Shown here piece by piece: positions 50,202-55,515 of a DNA stretch of 55,515 nt (position 1 is its first letter; the number at the start of each line of letters is the position of its first letter). The position numbers and the translations under genes are program-made. This DNA is from Ignavibacteria bacterium (GTDB lineage: Bacteria > Bacteroidota > Ignavibacteria > Kapaibacteriales > UBA2268): the NCBI GenBank assembly GCA_026417135.1, contig JAOADV010000006.1, forward strand, positions 58,025-113,539, in the 5' to 3' direction. A model generated the notes under the pieces. That model saw nothing but the letters and a program-made list of their open reading frames with translations. It ran no database searches and was not told where the DNA came from.

Positions 50202-51005
50202 ATGAGCTTTATTTCAATATCTGCTTGTGTCTTTATTCTAAATATTTTATCTTTCTTTTTCTTGTTTGCCCAAAATAATTCTCTTCGGGCAACCACTCTT
50301 TTGAAAGGTAAAGTTGTAGAACGTAGCACAAACCGACCTTTAGAAACAAAATTCATCCTTGTCGACGAAAGCGGAAAAATAATAAAAATTAAAACTGGTT
50401 CGGACGGTAGTTTCCATATGCCAATAAATCAAGCTGGAAGATACAAAATTTTTAGCGACGACTGGCTTGCACTCGAACCAGAGGAAATTGAAATAAATTC
50501 GACACAAACATATTACGAAAAAGAAGTTGTTGTATATATACTTCACTTCAAGCCAGGTCAAACAATTAAAAATGTTATTGGATTTGGAGATAAACCGCCT
50601 TTTCTAAAACCTGAAGGGAAAAAAGTATTTACAATTCTAAAAGAACTAAATCAATATTCCCCAAAGCTATTCTTTAAAATACTTTTAAAAATTAACGAAT
50701 CCAACTTTACAACCCAAACAAAAACCATTAAGGAAGGAAAAAAAAATAAAAAAATTATATTAACTCCAAGACAACAAGCACAAGAACTTGCCGAAAAATG
50801 GATTGAAGAAACCCAAAATTTTCTTAATTCTTTGAAATTTCCCAAAAGAAAGTATAAAATTAGTGTTGAATATCTTCATAATCCCATAAAATCGAAAGCA
50901 ATAAAGAAAAAAAGTAAAGAAAAGGAATCCTTCGAAACAACCCCAGAGGCAAACCTTGAAATAATTATCGACTCTATCTTAAATTTGGATTTAGATAAGA
51001 ATTAA
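50202..51005 (+). CDS. Secreted protein with carboxypeptidase-regulatory-like domain
   Basis: The 267-residue protein has a signal peptide (about 1-23). A beta-sandwich of the carboxypeptidase-regulatory/SpaA kind (about 33-115) follows, with LKGKVVERSTNRPLE, GSDGSFHMPIN and GRYKIF. The remainder (about 116-267) is lysine-rich and predicted helical, with no recognised fold; the order resembles proteins in which a C-terminal OmpA domain follows such a module, but no OmpA signature is visible. The function is unknown. It lies 35 bases after the mini ribosomal gene. Confidence 0.65.
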   Translation: MSFISISACVFILNILSFFFLFAQNNSLRATTLLKGKVVERSTNRPLETKFILVDESGKIIKIKTGSDGSFHMPINQAGRYKIFSDDWLALEPEEIEINSTQTYYEKEVVVYILHFKPGQTIKNVIGFGDKPPFLKPEGKKVFTILKELNQYSPKLFFKILLKINESNFTTQTKTIKEGKKNKKIILTPRQQAQELAEKWIEETQNFLNSLKFPKRKYKISVEYLHNPIKSKAIKKKSKEKESFETTPEANLEIIIDSILNLDLDKN

Positions 51006-51058
51006 AATAATTTCTTTTTACAATTGAAAAAGTAAATTTTTAACTAGAATTATTTAGA

Positions 51059-51562
51059 TTATTTTTTCTTGAAATACTTCTTTGGAAATTCAAAAAATCT
51101 TGTTTTACCACTTTGCGTTAGAATTTCAGACCAAGAATTGATTTCGAAATCAATACAAAGAATCCCAGTTGTTGGAATATTATCGATGAAAGTATCGGAA
51201 AGCTGGTTCCCAAGCAAAGTCAAATCTGGGTTATGTCCAAAAATAAATATTGTTTGAATATTGTCGTCGATTTTAGCTATCATCTGACGAATAGCATTGG
51301 GGCCCAAGTTGTATATCTCTTCTCGGACAAGAACTTCATTCATATCGAAATCATATTCCTTAGCAAAGAATTTAACGGTTTGCAGAGTCCGTTCAGTTGG
51401 GCTAGTAATAACAAGATTTGGGTAAACCCCTTTTTCCTTCAACAATTTAGCCATAAAAGGCGCATCCCTCTTTCCTCGCTTATTCAATGGACGTTCAATA
51501 TCTGTTTTATCGGGGTCAGACCAATCGGATTTTGCGTGCCTTATTAGGACCAAAGTCTTCAT
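51059..51562 (-). CDS. sixA: SixA-like phosphohistidine phosphatase
   Basis: This 167-residue histidine-phosphatase-superfamily protein has the catalytic RHAKS (Arg8-His9), ITSPTERTLQT with the second conserved Arg, and His110 in GHNPDL. SixA dephosphorylates phosphohistidine on phosphorelay or PTS proteins in E. coli. The short length fits SixA rather than phosphoglycerate mutase. Its ATG overlaps the stop of the LCP-family gene by 4 bases, so both are on one transcript. Confidence 0.85.
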   Translation of the reverse strand: MKTLVLIRHAKSDWSDPDKTDIERPLNKRGKRDAPFMAKLLKEKGVYPNLVITSPTERTLQTVKFFAKEYDFDMNEVLVREEIYNLGPNAIRQMIAKIDDNIQTIFIFGHNPDLTLLGNQLSDTFIDNIPTTGILCIDFEINSWSEILTQSGKTRFFEFPKKYFKKK

Positions 51563-52842
51563 AATTTAGTTTTCTTTAAATTTAAAAATTCTCTTTCGAG
51601 TCTTAAAGTTTCTTTAACTTTTAAGGCTTTGCTCGGCTCATTAATTTTAAGAAAACTTGCAACAAGACATTTTTCAAAACGTGTACGAATTTCTTCTCGC
51701 CTATCTAATTCTTCGATTTGTAACCAAGCTTTTTGGTCAAAATAAGTTTGAAGCTTAAGGATTGCGCGTTTAGGAAATTTAGATGTGTCTTTTTCGGCAC
51801 TTACTAAGACATTATTAAGTTTCGAATAAACATCGATGACAATACTTTCAGTTTCGTTATTCCTTTTATTGTATTGTTCTAATTTATCTATTATGCTATC
51901 GAGAGATTTGCTTGACGAAAAATCCAAAACTTTAAACTTCATATTCATTTGTGGTTGTAAACTAATAACGACATCGTTCGGACCTCGGGGAAAAGAAAAC
52001 ATATTTAGCCTTTTAATGATGCTGTTAACAATATCGTAGGTCAAGTTCGTAGAAACCAGTTCCAATCCTCCACGAATAGCTAATTCAGATAGAAAACCTC
52101 CGTTAATATCATTGTAATGCTTTAAAATCATCTGACGAATGAACTGAGCTTGATTATAAGTTCGCTGAAAGTCGTCTGCGAAGATGCCTTTGCGTGCACG
52201 GAGAACTTGCAAAGTGGACTTACTATCCTTAAACCCGAGAAATTCAAGCAAGCCTACAACTTGCGAAAATCCAAGCTCGACATAATAATGAATTTTCTCT
52301 AATTCAGTAATTTTTCTTAATTCTTCAAGATAGGCTGTTCTGCCCCGCGAAGCACGAACAACAGTCAGCTTATTTTGGCCAGTTGAATCGTGGAAACCTG
52401 CATCAGCTGGGGTATCCCGAGGTACAGAAATTATCTCTATCTTCCCAATATCCCAAAGTATCGAGATTATGTGATTCGCATCTGCGTGATTGTAACTTGA
52501 ACCCAAGCGGGAATCGAGCCCAACAAATGCAATATTTAGTCTTTTACCAGAATAGGAACTATACAATCGGGAATTGGCTTCAACTTTAAAAAATTGTTCA
52601 TCGCTACGAATGAGTTTATTATCCTTATCTTCAACATTCGACAATTTCGAAACATTTACAGAATCAATATTTTTCTCGAAAGATTGGTTGGGCTCTTTCG
52701 TTTCGAAATCTATATTGTCGCCCCAAAAAGTTCTAAAAAGAGCAAACAGAGCAGAGCAAAATACAAGGAAGAACGCACCCCAAAGAAAAAACAATATATT
52801 TCTGCTTTTGGCTGTTCTTTTCCTATTGGAACTTTTTGTCAT
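51559..52842 (-). CDS. LytR-CpsA-Psr (LCP) family membrane-anchored protein
   Basis: The 427-residue protein has one N-terminal membrane helix (about 15-37) and an extracytoplasmic LCP-like domain. Family landmarks are IAFVGLDSR, ADANHIISILWD, KIEIISVPRDTPA and an Arg-rich QVLRARKGIFADDFQR segment followed by QAQFIRQMI. LCP proteins transfer polysaccharide or teichoic-acid chains to peptidoglycan in Gram-positives, and related proteins occur in Gram-negatives including Bacteroidota. The C-terminal region (about 290-427) is helical and unrecognised. It is first in a two-gene unit with sixA. Confidence 0.75.
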   Translation of the reverse strand: MTKSSNRKRTAKSRNILFFLWGAFFLVFCSALFALFRTFWGDNIDFETKEPNQSFEKNIDSVNVSKLSNVEDKDNKLIRSDEQFFKVEANSRLYSSYSGKRLNIAFVGLDSRLGSSYNHADANHIISILWDIGKIEIISVPRDTPADAGFHDSTGQNKLTVVRASRGRTAYLEELRKITELEKIHYYVELGFSQVVGLLEFLGFKDSKSTLQVLRARKGIFADDFQRTYNQAQFIRQMILKHYNDINGGFLSELAIRGGLELVSTNLTYDIVNSIIKRLNMFSFPRGPNDVVISLQPQMNMKFKVLDFSSSKSLDSIIDKLEQYNKRNNETESIVIDVYSKLNNVLVSAEKDTSKFPKRAILKLQTYFDQKAWLQIEELDRREEIRTRFEKCLVASFLKINEPSKALKVKETLRLEREFLNLKKTKL

Positions 52843-52931
52843 AAAAATTAATAAATTGAAAAGTGCAAATTAAGAATAAGTAAAGAAAAGCAAACTTAAT
52901 AAAAAAACTTTTTTTTCTCGATTTTTATTTT

Positions 52932-52939
52932 TAATTTTG
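52932..52939 (+). promoter_or_regulatory. Bacteroidota-type -7 element (TAATTTTG) upstream of rpsD
   Basis: An exact TAnnTTTG match 26 bases before ATG 52965. It indicates that rpsD has its own promoter here. Confidence 0.5.
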
Positions 52940-52964
52940 TAATCTTATTTTTTAATGGACAAAT

Positions 52965-53567
52965 ATGAATTATACTGGACCAAAGGTAAAACTATCGAGA
53001 AAATTAGGGTTGAACTTAACCTCGAAAGCCCAGAAATATACGCAAAGAAAACCACAGCCCCCTGGGCAACATGGCAGAAGCAAAAGGCGCCCAAGACTTT
53101 CCGACTACGGAAGACAGCTTCTTGAAAAACAAAGGTTACGCTTTCAATACAATGTTTCCGAGCGTCAGATGGCAAAATATTTCGACGAAGCCTCGAGATT
53201 TACTGGTAATACAGGTGATATACTTCTCCAAATACTTGAATCCCGGCTCGATTCGCTAGTATATCGTGCTGGTTTCGCACCTACAATCTATGCTGCACGG
53301 CAACTTGTATCGCACGGGCATATACTTGTTAACGGGAAACGAGTTAATATACCATCATATCAAGTAAAACCTAACTCGATAGTCTCGCTCAAAGAATCCA
53401 GTCGTAATATTCCATTTGTTGTTGAATCTATTCGGAGTGTTCAGCCACCCCCATATTTAGATCTGATTAAAGCTGATTTTCAGTTCAAGTATTTGTATGT
53501 TCCTCCAAAGGAAGAAATACCAGCGCAAGTAGAGCTACACCAAGTTGTCGAATATTACGCAAGGTAA
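52965..53567 (+). CDS. rpsD: 30S ribosomal protein S4
   Basis: This 200-residue S4 has an N-terminal PGQHGRSKRRPRLSDYG region, then SERQMAKYFDEA, and the S4 RNA-binding domain with ILESRLDSLVYRAGFA and ARQLVSHGHILVNGKRVNIPS. The N-terminal zinc-binding Cys cluster found in some S4 proteins is absent. S4 nucleates 30S assembly. It normally sits in the alpha operon (rpsM-rpsK-rpsD-rpoA-rplQ); here it stands alone between an LCP gene and a YceI gene with its own promoter-like element. It may be the only rpsD or a second paralogue. Confidence 0.95.
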   Translation: MNYTGPKVKLSRKLGLNLTSKAQKYTQRKPQPPGQHGRSKRRPRLSDYGRQLLEKQRLRFQYNVSERQMAKYFDEASRFTGNTGDILLQILESRLDSLVYRAGFAPTIYAARQLVSHGHILVNGKRVNIPSYQVKPNSIVSLKESSRNIPFVVESIRSVQPPPYLDLIKADFQFKYLYVPPKEEIPAQVELHQVVEYYAR

Positions 53568-53754
53568 AATCAAACGTTAGTTGGTTCTATTAAATTTAAT
53601 TTTCTTCCTTTACAACTTTTCCTAAACAAAAGTATGAGTTAAGCTCACGTTAGATAAATTCCTTGAAAAATTCATCTTGACAAATTATTAAATACACAAA
53701 AGACATTAGTTAGAGTAAATTCCATTTTGTAAAGTTACCTTAATGAAATAAAAA

Positions 53755-53772
53755 AAGGGGCATTTGCCCCTT
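53755..53772 (-). terminator. Rho-independent terminator for the YceI-like gene
   Basis: The stem AAGGGGC / GCCCCTT with an ATTT loop is followed on the minus strand by an uninterrupted run of eight T including the stem end, about 90 bases after the YceI stop at 53862. On the plus strand the following bases are not T-rich, so it serves the minus-strand gene. The rest of 53568-53861 shows nothing else. Confidence 0.8.
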
Positions 53773-53861
53773 AGTTCAAGTAATTTATGTTGGTTTTTAA
53801 ACTTGCGATTTTTTTAAATTAAATCCAGCAAGACCTATTTGTAATCTAAAACTTATCCAAA

Positions 53862-54479
53862 TTACTTCTGGAAAAATAGGTCGAGTTCGAGAGTGAAATT
53901 ATCGTAGATAACATTATCTCCTAAATTTTCGAAGAACGAACCAGAACCATAACGAACGTCGAATTTGGTTCGGTCTATATCGATATTAGCTTTGGCTCTT
54001 GCGGTATTTCCTTCGAATTTTACGTTTGCAGGGAAGGAAATTGTTTGTGTTATTCCTTTAATAGTTAATTTTCCAGTAATAGCATAGTTTGGTTCGTTTG
54101 GTTTTGCAGTTTTCAATGGAGTTGTATGTGTAATAACAAATTGAGACGATGGGAATTTATCGACAGAGAAAAAGTCATCCGATTTCAAATGTCCAATTAG
54201 CTTCTGGTTAAGCGACTTGTCTTTTAAATCTTCATTTACCATAGACTTCATATCTACTTCGAAATTCCCCGAAGTAATTTTGTTTCCATCAAATGTGATT
54301 TGGCCAGATTTAAATGAAATCCAACCCCAGTGCGAGCCGAGAAACTTTTTCCCTATCCATTTAATTTTGCTTCTTTCAACTTTTAGTTTGTAAACTTCGC
54401 TTGCAAATGTCGAATTGTATGCAAAAGCAATTAGTAAAGATGCAAAGAACAAATATTTTTTTAGAAATGACTTTGCCAT
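53862..54479 (-). CDS. YceI-family periplasmic lipid-binding-like protein
   Basis: The 205-residue protein has a signal peptide (about 1-26). The YceI lipocalin-like domain carries YKLKVERSKIKWIGKKF, GWISFKSGQITFDG, FEVDMKSMVNEDL and the late ITGKLTIKGITQTISF and IDIDRTKFDVRYGSG motifs. YceI proteins bind isoprenoids such as polyprenols or quinones in an eight-stranded barrel. The gene is monocistronic, with its own terminator. A ligand such as a quinone would fit the redox theme of the window, but that is speculation. Confidence 0.9.
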   Translation of the reverse strand: MAKSFLKKYLFFASLLIAFAYNSTFASEVYKLKVERSKIKWIGKKFLGSHWGWISFKSGQITFDGNKITSGNFEVDMKSMVNEDLKDKSLNQKLIGHLKSDDFFSVDKFPSSQFVITHTTPLKTAKPNEPNYAITGKLTIKGITQTISFPANVKFEGNTARAKANIDIDRTKFDVRYGSGSFFENLGDNVIYDNFTLELDLFFQK

Positions 54480-54688
54480 TTTTCACCTTTTTTGATTAAC
54501 ATAAAAATTTTTTTGACGAGACTAAATTTTTCTTATTTTAAAACACATTAGATACAAAAAAACTAAAATTTTTTGTTTTTTCATTTTTTACATTTTTAAC
54601 CTTCTTTAAAAAACTTGACTTTTATTATTTTAGGACTTGTTCTTTGTCGGAACACTAAAGGTTTTTGTCAACAAACAAGAGGTTAAAA

Positions 54689-55515
54689 ATGTCTCTTTTG
54701 AAGAACAAGCTTTCCCAAATCTTTCCAGCAATACGCGACGAAATTTCTGCATTTGTCAAGCAATACGGGGACAAAGTCGTATCGCAAGTAACTCTTTCGC
54801 AAGTTTATGGAGGTATGCGTGGAATAATTGCATTAGTTTGCGATACCAGCGAAGTTCCGCCAGACAAAGGATTAATCATTCGCGGTATTGAACTAAAATA
54901 TTTAGCCGATAAGCTTCCAGAAGAAATACTTTGGCTTTTACTAACTGGGGAACTACCCACACAAGACGAACTCAAAGATTTGCAAGCAGAACTTAAAGCC
55001 CACGAAGAAGTCCCAGAATATGTTTGGAACGTTTTGGATGCTATGCCTCCGGATTCTCACCCTATGGCTATGTTTAACACTGCTATTCTTGTTATGCAAA
55101 GAGAGTCAATCTTTACCAAAAAATATTCCGAAGGATTAAAGAAAGGAGAATACTGGGAGGCAACATACGACGATTTAATTAATATTATAGCGAAACTCCC
55201 AGCAATTGGTGCCTATGTTTACCGAAAGAGATTTAATAAGGGACCAAGAATCGAAAGCGACAAAAATGCCGATTGGGCAAAGAACTTTGTACATATGATT
55301 GGTCTTCCCGACCCGAACGGCGAACTTACTGAACTAATGCGGTTATATTTCACTTTGCACTGCGACCACGAGGACGGTAATGTCAGCGCATTTTCTGCTT
55401 TCACAATTAACTCCGCTCTTTCCGACCTTTACTATGCACTTTCGGGTGGCTTGAACGGTCTGGCTGGTCCATTGCATGGCTTAGCAAATCAAGAATGCTT
55501 AGGATGGATATTGGG
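54689..55515 (+). CDS. Citrate synthase (eukaryotic-like type), 3' end outside the window
   Basis: From ATG 54689 (AGAGG upstream), 275 codons are present. The sequence matches the longer citrate synthase type shared by mitochondria and Bacteroidota/Chlorobiota rather than E. coli GltA. It has VSQVTLSQVYGGMRGI, the GLIIRGIELKYL segment, PPDSHPMAMFN and the active-site regions LHCDHEDGNVSAF and GPLHGLANQE. The enzyme condenses acetyl-CoA and oxaloacetate to citrate and controls entry to the TCA cycle. The C-terminal catalytic Asp region is off the right edge. Confidence 0.92.
   Translation, partial: MSLLKNKLSQIFPAIRDEISAFVKQYGDKVVSQVTLSQVYGGMRGIIALVCDTSEVPPDKGLIIRGIELKYLADKLPEEILWLLLTGELPTQDELKDLQAELKAHEEVPEYVWNVLDAMPPDSHPMAMFNTAILVMQRESIFTKKYSEGLKKGEYWEATYDDLINIIAKLPAIGAYVYRKRFNKGPRIESDKNADWAKNFVHMIGLPDPNGELTELMRLYFTLHCDHEDGNVSAFSAFTINSALSDLYYALSGGLNGLAGPLHGLANQECLGWIL

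Noticed and set aside
54614-54635. TTGACT followed by TATTAT-like bases upstream of citrate synthase as a sigma70 promoter
   Set aside because: The spacing does not fit, and other genes here use TAnnTTTG, so the match is probably chance.

Overview
The window is an AT-rich chromosomal segment from a diderm bacterium of the Bacteroidota/Chlorobiota (FCB) group. The evidence is of four kinds: C-terminal sorting domains of the type IX secretion kind on two giant secreted proteins; repeated upstream matches to the Bacteroidota -7 promoter element TAnnTTTG; an ATP synthase subunit a with the long N-terminal extension common in that group; and a eukaryotic-like citrate synthase. The mix of SBBP-propeller T9SS proteins with multihaem cytochromes suggests an Ignavibacteria/Kapabacteria-like lineage. 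That placement is inference. I saw no rRNA, tRNA, CRISPR array, transposase or prophage.

Layout. 1-1.6 kb (minus): a cut-off DNA methyltransferase, an ORF without a normal start, and agmatinase. 1.8-3.8 kb (minus): ComM-family AAA ATPase and a CBS-domain protein. 4.0-5.5 kb (plus): heptose kinase and heptose-1-phosphate adenylyltransferase for LPS core. 5.9-19.2 kb (minus): a 1976-residue T9SS cargo, then a two-gene unit of a 1677-residue T9SS cargo and an OmpA-type outer-membrane protein. 19.4-26.4 kb (plus): a six-gene redox operon. 26.5-32.6 kb: Xer recombinase, XseA, RarA, and an exported amidotransferase/EEP/PAP2 operon. 32.7-41.4 kb (plus): PfkB kinase, a secreted CBM9-like protein, and ATP synthase genes with the heptose epimerase hldD inserted between atpA and atpG. 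41.7-48.9 kb (plus): Kv-type channel, TopA, PrkA, CCA-transferase. 48.9-49.75 kb: a gene-free stretch packed with short palindromes. 49.7-55.5 kb: HU, a 31-residue ribosomal-type mini-protein, a secreted protein, SixA and LCP (minus), rpsD, YceI (minus), and the start of citrate synthase.

The most interesting system is the redox operon at 19405-26447. In order it encodes a haem lipoprotein on a collagen-like stalk, a monohaem-beta-barrel fusion, a Tat-exported Rieske protein, a small monohaem cytochrome, a 13-haem cytochrome with a C-terminal membrane anchor, and an inner-membrane cytochrome b fused to a NapC-like multihaem domain. I count 28 possible c-haem sites, two of them with unusual spacing. 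The simplest reading is an electron route from membrane quinol through the periplasm and across the outer membrane to an extracellular acceptor.

Three other signals stand out. The tetranucleotide GATC appears only four times in 55.5 kb by my reading. A family of short palindromes recurs in three intergenic regions. The three heptose enzymes (kinase, adenylyltransferase, epimerase) are split between two loci, one of them inside the ATP synthase operon.
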